From: Marinovum sp.
GTDB taxonomy: Bacteria; Pseudomonadota; Alphaproteobacteria; Rhodobacterales; Rhodobacteraceae
Assembly (NCBI GenBank): GCA_002684375.1
Contig: NYVC01000062.1
Coordinates: 1-6,985 of the forward strand
Reading direction: 5' to 3'
DNA: 6,985 nt
Shown here: in pieces, positions 1 through 6,139 of the stretch
How the letters are laid out: every line of letters starts with the position of its first letter
Numbering within the stretch: the first letter of the stretch is position 1
The notes under the pieces: generated by a model
The model's database searches: none
The model's input: only the letters and a program-made list of their open reading frames with translations
What the model was told of the DNA's origin: nothing
Position numbers and translations under genes: made by a program

Positions 1-314
1 GTTGACGAGCCGGTGACAAAAATCACTGGCGCTCGTTCGCCGCCCGCCTCAAGCATCGCCGGAACGGCATTCGCAAACCCTTCGGGGCCCACCAGACAGA
101 CTGATGGCTTGCGGGTGATCCTTGTGTGGCCATCGGCCAGATGGCCAGCGATCTGTTCATGGGGACAGTTGATCACCGGCATCTGACAATTCATAAAACC
201 CTCAAGTGCTGGGTTGCAGAACCCGCCGGCAAGGGTAAATACATGATCAACGCCTTTTTCCTTCAGCGCGCGGGCGAGGATTTCACCGCCGCGCAACCGT
301 GTTTTCTGTGTCAT
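1..314 (-). CDS. Thiamine-diphosphate-dependent enzyme, N-terminal part (acetolactate synthase/benzoylformate decarboxylase superfamily), cut by window edge
   Basis: Only the first 104 residues are visible; family members usually run about 550 residues, so most of the gene lies beyond position 1. The segment matches the N-terminal pyrimidine-binding domain of ThDP enzymes: an opening like RGGEILARALKEKGVDHVFT, a glycine turn (LAGG, residues 28-31), then PHEQIAGHLADGHTR (51-65), where Glu53 sits at the place of the catalytic glutamate that activates the ThDP aminopyrimidine. The stretch RAPVIFVTGSS closes the visible part. The usual SGPGATN-like segment is replaced by GPEGFAN (76-82), which is atypical. 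The ATG overlaps the stop of the upstream hydroxyacid dehydrogenase gene (ATGA) and has a GGAGGT ribosome-binding site five bases away, so the start is secure and the two genes are probably translationally coupled. The family includes acetolactate synthases, 2-oxo-acid decarboxylases and oxalyl-CoA decarboxylases; the substrate cannot be assigned from this fragment. The 2-oxo-acid link to the neighbour is inference. Confidence 0.88.
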   Translation of the reverse strand, partial: MTQKTRLRGGEILARALKEKGVDHVFTLAGGFCNPALEGFMNCQMPVINCPHEQIAGHLADGHTRITRKPSVCLVGPEGFANAVPAMLEAGGERAPVIFVTGSS

Positions 315-1546
315 CTATGACCTCCGGTCTTGTGATGTTCTGTTGGTATTAGCGCAATATTTTCTGTGGTAAGGGTGGGCGATATTTGTGTGTCCCCATA
401 AAGGCATTGCGGGGTGATATCGGGCACAGAACAAGTGCCAATCTGTGCCATGGCGGTGCTGATCTCTAGGGTGACCTCATCGAGATATGCCCTCAAACCC
501 CGCCCACCTGCTGCACCGAGGGCGAACATAACCGGACGTCCCAACATGACGAAATCCGCCCCGAGCGCCAAGGCTTTGATGACGTCTTCGCCATGGCGTA
601 CGCCACTGTCAAAAATTACCGGATAGTTCGGGCCCACCGCTGCCCGGATCGGGGGCAGCAATGTTACTGAAGATGGGGCGCTGTCCAATTGGCGACCACC
701 ATGATTCGAGACCCAAATGGCGTCGGCTCCAGCCGCTTGAATATGCCGGGCGTCTTCGGTTGAGGTAACGCCCTTGATGATCAGTTCTCCGCTCCAGACC
801 TGTCGCAGTTGATCGAGAAATGTCCAGTCGGCGCCGGCCCGACTGCTGTTGCGGTCAAATCCGCCACTGTTGGGATGTTTGTAATTGGCGGTTTCGGGTA
901 TGCCGTGCCACAGCATCGACAATGACCATTGCGGGTGCAGGGCAAAATCCAAAAACTGCTTTGGTCCGATGCGAAATGGCACTTCAAAGCCGTTTTTGTG
1001 ATCTCGCACGCGGCGCGATACCTGAGGCACATCGACGGTCAGGATCAGTTTCTGATAACCGGCCTGTTTGGCGCGCTCGACAAAGCTCATCGTCTGTTCG
1101 GTGCTGCCGCTGGCATAAAGCTGAAACCACGCGTTATCCCCAGCCAGTTGCCGCATATTTTCAAGGGGTATCGAGGCGGCAGTCGAGAGGCCAAGCGGGA
1201 TGTTTCTTGCGGTACATTGATCCGCCATAATCTGGTCAGCCCCGGGGTAGGTCAGCCCGCACATTCCCATGGGAGCGATTCCGAAAGGAGCGTCAAAAAC
1301 CTGTCCCAAAAGATGGGTTTTCAGGCACCGTTCGGTAACATTTCGCAAGGCGCGGGGTTGCAGATTGACCGCATCAAAACCGGCGCGATTGCGTGCAGGC
1401 GCAGTCTCACGGCCTGCAGCACCGTCGATAAAATCATAAATCATTCGGGGAAGACGGCGCTTTGCTGCCCGTCTGGCATCATCATAAGTGACAATTTCTG
1501 CCCCAAAGGCTAGGCGATTCTTACGTGTGTTTTCGTTCGCCGGCAT
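311..1546 (-). CDS. FMN-dependent alpha-hydroxy-acid dehydrogenase (L-lactate dehydrogenase/mandelate dehydrogenase/glycolate oxidase family)
   Basis: This 411-residue protein should oxidise an L-2-hydroxy acid to the 2-oxo acid using FMN in a TIM barrel. Family landmarks occur in order: YDFIDGAAG (37-45), PFGIAPMG (87-94), STAAS (121-125), QLY (142-144), LTVDVP (169-174) followed by an arginine-rich turn, Lys258 in IIKG, the catalytic motif SNHGGRQLD with His282 and Arg285, and the FMN-phosphate region DSGVRHG (313-319) through MLGRP. A long segment at about 190-255 fits the variable loop 4. The substrate-binding Tyr of glycolate oxidase (Tyr24) is Phe39 here. I chose ATG 1546 because AGGA lies eight bases upstream and the motifs begin soon after; an in-frame GTG at 1591 would add 15 residues that look unlike the family. 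The gene overlaps the following ThDP enzyme gene by ATGA. The substrate is unknown: lactate, glycolate, mandelate-like and other 2-hydroxy acids are all possible, and electrons may pass to the respiratory chain or to oxygen. Confidence 0.93.
   Translation of the reverse strand: MPANENTRKNRLAFGAEIVTYDDARRAAKRRLPRMIYDFIDGAAGRETAPARNRAGFDAVNLQPRALRNVTERCLKTHLLGQVFDAPFGIAPMGMCGLTYPGADQIMADQCTARNIPLGLSTAASIPLENMRQLAGDNAWFQLYASGSTEQTMSFVERAKQAGYQKLILTVDVPQVSRRVRDHKNGFEVPFRIGPKQFLDFALHPQWSLSMLWHGIPETANYKHPNSGGFDRNSSRAGADWTFLDQLRQVWSGELIIKGVTSTEDARHIQAAGADAIWVSNHGGRQLDSAPSSVTLLPPIRAAVGPNYPVIFDSGVRHGEDVIKALALGADFVMLGRPVMFALGAAGGRGLRAYLDEVTLEISTAMAQIGTCSVPDITPQCLYGDTQISPTLTTENIALIPTEHHKTGGHR
320..325 (-). 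promoter_or_regulatory. Strong Shine-Dalgarno site (GGAGGT) for the ThDP enzyme gene
   Basis: On the minus strand a perfect GGAGGT lies five bases before the ATG at 314, inside the last codons of the hydroxyacid dehydrogenase gene. With the ATGA stop/start overlap it fixes the start of the downstream gene and points to independent, efficient re-initiation. Confidence 0.85.
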
Positions 1547-1675
1547 TGTGACTTTCCTAGATATTGCGCCAACAATAGAGTGGTTTAACACGATAGAGCA
1601 ATTCGCTTTTTTTCGGCAGTCTATAGGTGTGCGCTATGGTTCCGGTTGTGAGGTCCGCAGTGGGCAAACCGATGT

Positions 1676-2524
1676 CTAGCTCATGATGCCCAGACCCAAA
1701 ACACCTGAAAATGTCAATGACACGCAGATCCAATGGGCGCGTGTCATTGGCTCATTCAGAAACGCCCAAGCCAGAATAACCGTTATCATGCCAAAAATTG
1801 ACGAAGTGACAGAGGCATATTCACTGTGTGGCCATAACCCGGCAAGGCTTACGCAGCCAAGCGCCAGTGTGTCCAACCCGCCCATACCAATTAACAGCGG
1901 CAACTGTGCTCTGGCGGGTTTAACCTTTTGATGCCCCAGAAAAGCCATGATGAGAACGGCGCTAAAGGCGACGGTTCTGGTGATCAGCATGCTCAAGGCT
2001 TCGTCACCTGTGGCCACAGCGGCTTGGCCAAAACCAAAGGTTGCGGCGAATGCGGCTGCTGCTGTCGTCGCCCAGATTATGGCTTTGTTTTGGTCTAAGC
2101 CTTTTTGACCATTATCTGACAGGATGGCGACCCCGGATACGCCGGTCAGGATGCTGAGCACTGCGACTGATTGTGCCAGCGACAAAGGCACGCCTGCAGC
2201 CGTGCTCCAACCAACCGAAAGGATTGGATAGGCACCAATAATCGGTGCGACCAGACGGACTGGTCCGATGCTAAAGGCAATATAAAGTGCAACGGCGGCG
2301 ACAGCAAAGCTGAGCCCAGAGGCGATGCTGAGCTGATAATACAGCGCGGTCATCCCCATCGGATTGCTGAACATCAGGGCAACGCCAGTCAAGACGATAA
2401 TGCCACTGGCCAAAACCGTTAGTAGGCTGGCAAAAATCCCAGAGGATTGGCTGACGCTGCGGACACAAAAATCATGCAAACCCCAAGCAAAGGCTGCGCA
2501 AATCCCAAGACATAAAGCAATCAT
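1676..2524 (-). CDS. EamA/DMT-family membrane transporter
   Basis: This is a 282-residue, strongly hydrophobic protein with about ten predicted transmembrane helices, the usual size and layout of drug/metabolite transporter permeases with two EamA repeats. Repeat 1 opens with a helix typical of the family (ALCLGICAAFAWGLHDF) and includes the IGPVRLVAPIIGAYPILS stretch (86-103); a polar linker (about 135-147) separates it from repeat 2, which ends with FLNEPMTRAHWICVSL, a conserved EamA signature. I prefer ATG 2524, where the first helix begins. GTG codons at 2572 and 2569 would add 16 or 15 mostly polar residues, and no good ribosome-binding site decides the matter. The gene lies after the terminator that closes the gmaS operon, and 129 bases separate it from the next gene. 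Family members move amino acids, amines, nucleosides and other small metabolites, often outward. A role in methylamine or 2-hydroxy-acid metabolism is guessed from context only. Confidence 0.9.
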   Translation of the reverse strand: MIALCLGICAAFAWGLHDFCVRSVSQSSGIFASLLTVLASGIIVLTGVALMFSNPMGMTALYYQLSIASGLSFAVAAVALYIAFSIGPVRLVAPIIGAYPILSVGWSTAAGVPLSLAQSVAVLSILTGVSGVAILSDNGQKGLDQNKAIIWATTAAAAFAATFGFGQAAVATGDEALSMLITRTVAFSAVLIMAFLGHQKVKPARAQLPLLIGMGGLDTLALGCVSLAGLWPHSEYASVTSSIFGMITVILAWAFLNEPMTRAHWICVSLTFSGVLGLGIMS

Positions 2525-2620
2525 CGTACTGGCAATGGCCCCTGTATTGTGTTGCCATAAGGCGCACACCACCGCTCATGGTCGGTCGCGCAAGTCTATG
2601 ATTTTCAGAGGCTTCTTACC

Positions 2621-2655
2621 AGTTAAAAGAGCGCCTTAGGTTGTCAGGCGCTCTT
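2621..2655 (-). terminator. Rho-independent terminator after gmaS
   Basis: A perfect 10-base-pair stem (AAGAGCGCCT pairing with AGGCGCTCTT, positions 2627-2636 and 2646-2655) encloses a nine-base loop. Read on the minus strand, the second arm runs into a short T-run (TTTT, then AACTGG). It starts 49 bases after the gmaS stop codon, on the right strand to end the mgsABC-gmaS transcript. The T-run is short, so some read-through into the transporter gene is possible. Confidence 0.8.
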
Positions 2656-2704
2656 GGGTAGATCTTTTAGTGCCGGAAGGCAGAGGCCGCTTGCAGGAGC
2701 TGTG

Positions 2705-4036
2705 TTAAATATCCAGCGTGTTGTCTTTTTCCCAGCGCGAGAAATGCGACACAAAAGAATCCCATTCTTGATGTTTCATCTTGAGATACGCATCTGAAAA
2801 TTCCTTCCCCATAGCGGCTTTCAGACCCTTGTCTTTGTCGTATTCCCGCAGACCATCCAGCATATTGAGCGGGAGTTTCGGGGCGCCGCGTACCTTATGG
2901 CCCTCGGCGTACATGTCGATATCCCATCGTTTGCCAGGGTCGGCTTGGGTTTGTACCCCGTCTAGACCGGCGGCGATGATCACCGCTTGCAACAAATAGG
3001 GGTTTACCGCGCCGTCTGGCAGACGTAATTCAAACCGGCCCGGGCCGGGCACGCGGACCATATGTGTACGGTTATTGCCGGTCCAGGTGACCGTATTGGG
3101 TGCCCATGTGGCTCCGGACATGGTGCGTGGCGCGTTGATGCGTTTATAGCTGTTGACCGTGGGGTTGGTAATCGCGGCCAGTGCACTGGCGTGTTTCATA
3201 ATGCCACCAAGGAAATATTTTCCCTTTTCAGACAGTCCCAACTCGCCGGTTGGCCCTTCACCTTTGTCAGTGGCAAAGACATTAACTTTAGACGCAGCGC
3301 CGGGCGCATCCCAGACCGAGATATGCGCATGGCAACCATTGCCGGTTAACCCTTCGATTGGTTTGGGCATGAAAGTGGCACGCAGCCCGTGTTTTTCGGC
3401 GACTGATTTGGTCATAAATTTGAAAAAACTATGGCGATCGGCGGTGACCAGCGTATCGGCAAAGTCCCAGTTCATTTCAAACTGGCCGTTGGCATCCTCA
3501 TGGTCATTCTGGTAAGGGCCCCAGCCCATTTCCAGCATATAGTCACAGATCTCGCGGATCACTTCATAGCGCCGCATTACCGCTTGCTGATCATAGCAAG
3601 GCTTGGCGGCAGTATCGAAGGGATCGGAGATTTGGTCGCCTTCGGGGGTGAGCAAAAAGAACTCGGCCTCGATACCGGTTTTGACATGCATGCCCTCAGC
3701 GGCGGCCTCATCAACCAAGCGGCGCAACACATTGCGCGGGGCTTGGGCGACATCCTGGCCTTCCATGACACAATTTCCCGCCACCCAGGCCACTTCTGGT
3801 TTCCATGGCAGTTGAATCACCGACGCCGGATCTGGTACCGCCAGCATATCGGGGTGTGCGGGGGTCATATCGAGCCAGGTAGCGAAGCCGGCAAAACCGG
3901 CACCGTCTTCCTGCATATCCGCAATCGCCTGCGCCGGAACCAGTTTGGCCCGTTGCCCACCAAAGAGGTCGGTAAATGAAATCATAAAATATTTGACGCC
4001 GTTTTCTGCCGCGAATGCAGCGAGATCAATTGTCAT
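2705..4036 (-). CDS. gmaS: Gamma-glutamylmethylamide synthetase (type III glutamine synthetase family)
   Basis: This enzyme would join methylamine to L-glutamate with ATP to give gamma-glutamylmethylamide, the first step of the indirect methylamine pathway, in the cytoplasm. The 443-residue protein is a full-length glutamine-synthetase fold. Metal- and substrate-site motifs occur in order: GIEAEFF (121-127), NDHEDANGQFEMN (177-189), GNGCHAHIS with His236 and His238 (232-240), NSYKR (295-299) and RFELRLPD with Glu336, Arg338 and Asp341 (334-341). The NLYDLPPE-type adenylylation loop of housekeeping GlnA is not visible in the C-terminal part, as in GlnT/GmaS relatives. The start is ATG 4036, with a GGGAAAGG ribosome-binding region about nine bases before it. 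It follows mgsC by 69 bases, with no terminator between, and a hairpin follows its stop. Sequence alone cannot exclude the rhizobial GlnT role (glutamine formation); the linked mgsABC set and strong resemblance to marine Roseobacter proteins favour gmaS. Confidence 0.9.
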   Translation of the reverse strand: MTIDLAAFAAENGVKYFMISFTDLFGGQRAKLVPAQAIADMQEDGAGFAGFATWLDMTPAHPDMLAVPDPASVIQLPWKPEVAWVAGNCVMEGQDVAQAPRNVLRRLVDEAAAEGMHVKTGIEAEFFLLTPEGDQISDPFDTAAKPCYDQQAVMRRYEVIREICDYMLEMGWGPYQNDHEDANGQFEMNWDFADTLVTADRHSFFKFMTKSVAEKHGLRATFMPKPIEGLTGNGCHAHISVWDAPGAASKVNVFATDKGEGPTGELGLSEKGKYFLGGIMKHASALAAITNPTVNSYKRINAPRTMSGATWAPNTVTWTGNNRTHMVRVPGPGRFELRLPDGAVNPYLLQAVIIAAGLDGVQTQADPGKRWDIDMYAEGHKVRGAPKLPLNMLDGLREYDKDKGLKAAMGKEFSDAYLKMKHQEWDSFVSHFSRWEKDNTLDI

Positions 4037-4105
4037 AGTTTGTATACCTTTCCCAAGTTTCTATGGTGAATATCCAATCACTAAAGGCCCGGATTGTCAT
4101 GTTTC

Positions 4106-5443
4106 TTAGTACCCTTTCCCTGGATACCAATTTGTGCCAGCAAGTGGAATACCAGTCATTGCTGCGGCCTCGAGCGTCAATGCGCAGAGATCTTCCGGCT
4201 CAAGATTATGCAGGTGGTTCTTACCACAAGCGCGGGCAATGGTCTGTGCCTCAAGGGTCAGAACCTTGAGATAGTTTTTCAAACGCCGCCCACCTTCGAT
4301 GGGATCGAACCGCGCCATTAACTCTGGATCTTGTGTGGTGATACCCGCTGGATCACGCCCCTCGTGCCAGTCGTCGTAGGCGCCGCTTGTTGTGCCCAGT
4401 TTTTGGTATTCCGTTTCCCATTTCGGATCGTTATCTCCCAGCGCAATCAATGCGGCTGATCCAATGGCCACCGCGTCTGCTCCCATAGCCATTGCCTTGG
4501 CCACATCGGCACCGGTGCGAATACCGCCTGATACAATTAGCTGGACTTCGCGGTGTACGCCCAGATCCTGCAGGGCCTGCACTGCAGGGCGGATGCAAGC
4601 GATGGTCGGCAGGCCAACGTTTTCGATAAACACGTCTTGGGTTGCAGCCGTACCACCTTGCATGCCGTCCAGCACAACCACATCTGCGCCGGCTTTGACC
4701 GCGAGCGTGGTGTCAAAATAGGGGCGTGTACCACCGATTTTCAGATAGATAGGTATTTTCCAGCCGGTGATTTCCCGCAGTTCGAGAATTTTAATTTCAA
4801 GATCGTCCGGGCCGGTCCAATCGGGATGACGACAGGCGGACCGCTGATCGATACCCTTGGGCAAGTTCCGCATTTCTGCCACCCGGTCACTGATTTTCTG
4901 GCCTAGCAGCATGCCGCCACCACCGGGTTTTGCGCCCTGACCAACCACGATCTCAATCGCGTCGGCTTTGCGCAGGTCATCGGGGTTCATACCATAGCGC
5001 GAGGGCAGATATTGATAGACCAGTTTTGATGAATGCCCGCGCTCTTCGGGTGTCATGCCGCCATCGCCGGTCGTTGTTGAGGTGCCAGCTGCTGATGCAC
5101 CGCGGCCCAATGCTTCTTTGGCGGGTCCCGACAGGGCGCCAAAGCTCATTCCAGCGATGGTTACAGGAATATCCAACTCGATTGGGTTGGCAGCAAAGCG
5201 GGTGCCCAATTTGACACCGGTCTCACATTTTTCGCGGTAGCCTTCGAGCGGGTAGCGCGAGATTGAGGCACCAAGAAACAGTAGATCATCGAAATGGGGG
5301 ACCTTGCGTTTTGCGCCACCGCCCCGAATGTCATAAATACCGGTGGCCGCGGCGCGGCGAATCTCGGCATTGATGGGGTTGCTGAAAGTTGCGGATTGGA
5401 TCGGTTCGGTGCGCGGGATGTCGGCGCTTTTTTCGTCTTTCAT
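4106..5443 (-). CDS. mgsC: N-methylglutamate synthase subunit C (FMN-binding glutamate-synthase-like protein)
   Basis: MgsC corresponds to the FMN-binding central domain of the glutamate synthase large subunit. With MgsA and MgsB it should convert gamma-glutamylmethylamide (or methylamine and glutamate) to N-methylglutamate in the cytoplasm. The 445-residue protein carries a TIM barrel with AGMSFGALSG (97-106), a glycine-rich turn GQGAKPGGGG (168-177), LKIGG (234-238), VLDGMQGGTAA (257-267), the phosphate-binding SGGIRTG (305-311) and MGADAVAIGSAAL (320-332). The segment aligning with the [3Fe-4S] loop of GltB has no cysteine: Ser353, Trp359 and Asp364 stand at the expected places, just before GITTQDPEL. 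ATG 5443 is preferred because AAGGA is eight bases upstream; ATG 5449, two codons earlier, would leave only two bases. The gene begins 11 bases after mgsB and gmaS follows. Rhizobial GlxD is the closest alternative name. Confidence 0.88.
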   Translation of the reverse strand: MKDEKSADIPRTEPIQSATFSNPINAEIRRAAATGIYDIRGGGAKRKVPHFDDLLFLGASISRYPLEGYREKCETGVKLGTRFAANPIELDIPVTIAGMSFGALSGPAKEALGRGASAAGTSTTTGDGGMTPEERGHSSKLVYQYLPSRYGMNPDDLRKADAIEIVVGQGAKPGGGGMLLGQKISDRVAEMRNLPKGIDQRSACRHPDWTGPDDLEIKILELREITGWKIPIYLKIGGTRPYFDTTLAVKAGADVVVLDGMQGGTAATQDVFIENVGLPTIACIRPAVQALQDLGVHREVQLIVSGGIRTGADVAKAMAMGADAVAIGSAALIALGDNDPKWETEYQKLGTTSGAYDDWHEGRDPAGITTQDPELMARFDPIEGGRRLKNYLKVLTLEAQTIARACGKNHLHNLEPEDLCALTLEAAAMTGIPLAGTNWYPGKGY

Positions 5444-5451
5444 GGTCATCG

Positions 5452-5456
5452 TCCTT
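5452..5456 (-). promoter_or_regulatory. Shine-Dalgarno site (AAGGA) for mgsC, overlapping the mgsB stop
   Basis: AAGGA on the minus strand shares two bases with the TAA stop of mgsB. It sits eight bases before ATG 5443 but only two before ATG 5449, which decides the start in favour of 5443. The shared bases suggest ribosomes ending mgsB re-initiate on mgsC, helping to keep subunits in balance. Confidence 0.65.
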
Positions 5457-6138
5457 AATATGCGCCGGCGTTATCGACGTCAAAATTATACAGCTGGCGA
5501 GCCGAGCCATAGCGTGTAAACTCTTCCGGTTTTGCATCTGAATCGGCCTGTGCCAGCAGCACTTTTAGATGGGCAAGATGTTCTGGACGCATCTCTTTTT
5601 TGATACAATCTGCCCCGAGGCTTTTGACAGAACCGCGCACAAACAACTGCGCTTCATACAGGCTGTCGCCCAATGCATCGCCGGCATCGCCGCAGACCAC
5701 CAGAGTACCGGATTGGGCCATAAAAGCAGACATATGCCCGATATTGCCATGCACGACGATATCGATGCCCTTCATTGATATGCCGCAGCGGGAAGAAGCA
5801 TTACCCTTGATCACCAACAGGCCGCCATGGCCTGTTGCTCCGGCGTATTGGCTGGCATCGCCGTCTATAATTACCGTGCCTGACATCATATTTTCAGCCA
5901 CGCCCGGTCCAACTGAACCTTTAACGTTGACCTTGGCCTGCTGGTTCATGCCAGCGCAATAATAGCCTGTCGAGCCATTGACGGTGACCTCAATCGGCGC
6001 ATCCAGTCCCACCGCGATCGCATGGCTACCGCGAGGGTTGATGATATTCCAAGCGGTCTGGTTGGTATCAGTTTTTTGCGCATGAAGTGTGGCGTTCAAT
6101 GTACGCAGATCGTTCTGTTCGAGGTCGAATGTTTGCAT
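5455..6138 (-). CDS. mgsB: N-methylglutamate synthase subunit B (GXGXG beta-helix, glutamate synthase domain 3 type)
   Basis: This 227-residue protein is the counterpart of the C-terminal beta-helix domain of the glutamate synthase large subunit, which is mainly structural and helps hold the amidotransferase and FMN domains so that ammonia (here methylamine) can pass between them. Glycine-rich turns recur through the middle: VKGSVGPGVAENMMSG (72-87), IDGDASQYAGATGHGG (91-106), IKGNASSRCGISMKG (110-124) and VHGNIGHMSAFM followed by VCGDAGDALGDSLY (129-161). Each turn precedes a short beta strand, as expected for a right-handed helix. The C-terminal tail (about 175-227) is charged and probably outside the helix. 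I chose ATG 6138, one base after the mgsA stop (TGACATG). Longer in-frame reading upstream runs through the end of mgsA, has no family resemblance and is rejected. The ribosome-binding site is weak (GGA ten bases away), so translation probably depends on mgsA. GlxC is the alternative name. Confidence 0.88.
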   Translation of the reverse strand: MQTFDLEQNDLRTLNATLHAQKTDTNQTAWNIINPRGSHAIAVGLDAPIEVTVNGSTGYYCAGMNQQAKVNVKGSVGPGVAENMMSGTVIIDGDASQYAGATGHGGLLVIKGNASSRCGISMKGIDIVVHGNIGHMSAFMAQSGTLVVCGDAGDALGDSLYEAQLFVRGSVKSLGADCIKKEMRPEHLAHLKVLLAQADSDAKPEEFTRYGSARQLYNFDVDNAGAY

Positions 6139-6139
6139 G

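Noticed and set aside
929..1513. Long plus-strand open frame of 194 codons opposite the hydroxyacid dehydrogenase
   Set aside because: It is antisense to a gene with clear family motifs and its translation has no recognisable domain or low-complexity pattern of its own.
1561..1576. Small inverted repeat ATTG-N6-CAAT upstream of the hydroxyacid dehydrogenase, as a possible operator
   Set aside because: Four-base arms are too short to support a binding site without conservation data.
1547..1591. GTG start at 1591 for the hydroxyacid dehydrogenase
   Set aside because: The ATG at 1546 has a well-placed AGGA and the extra 15 residues do not resemble the family.
1572..1601. Possible promoter for the hydroxyacid dehydrogenase (TTGCTC, 18 bases, TATTGT on the minus strand)
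   Set aside because: Placement just upstream of the gene is sensible, but only about half of the -35 and two thirds of the -10 match consensus; this is within chance expectation.
1547..1675. Gap between transporter and hydroxyacid dehydrogenase genes searched for a small gene or terminator
   Set aside because: No convincing coding frame or hairpin with a T-run was seen; a run of A on the minus strand near 1605-1614 lacks a preceding stem.
3431..3979. Long plus-strand open frame of 182 codons opposite gmaS
   Set aside because: It is antisense to the conserved synthetase and is best explained as a by-product of its codon use.
4037..4105. Search for a terminator or promoter between mgsC and gmaS
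   Set aside because: Only a weak five-base stem (CAATC/GATTG) without a T-run was found, so the four genes are taken as one operon.
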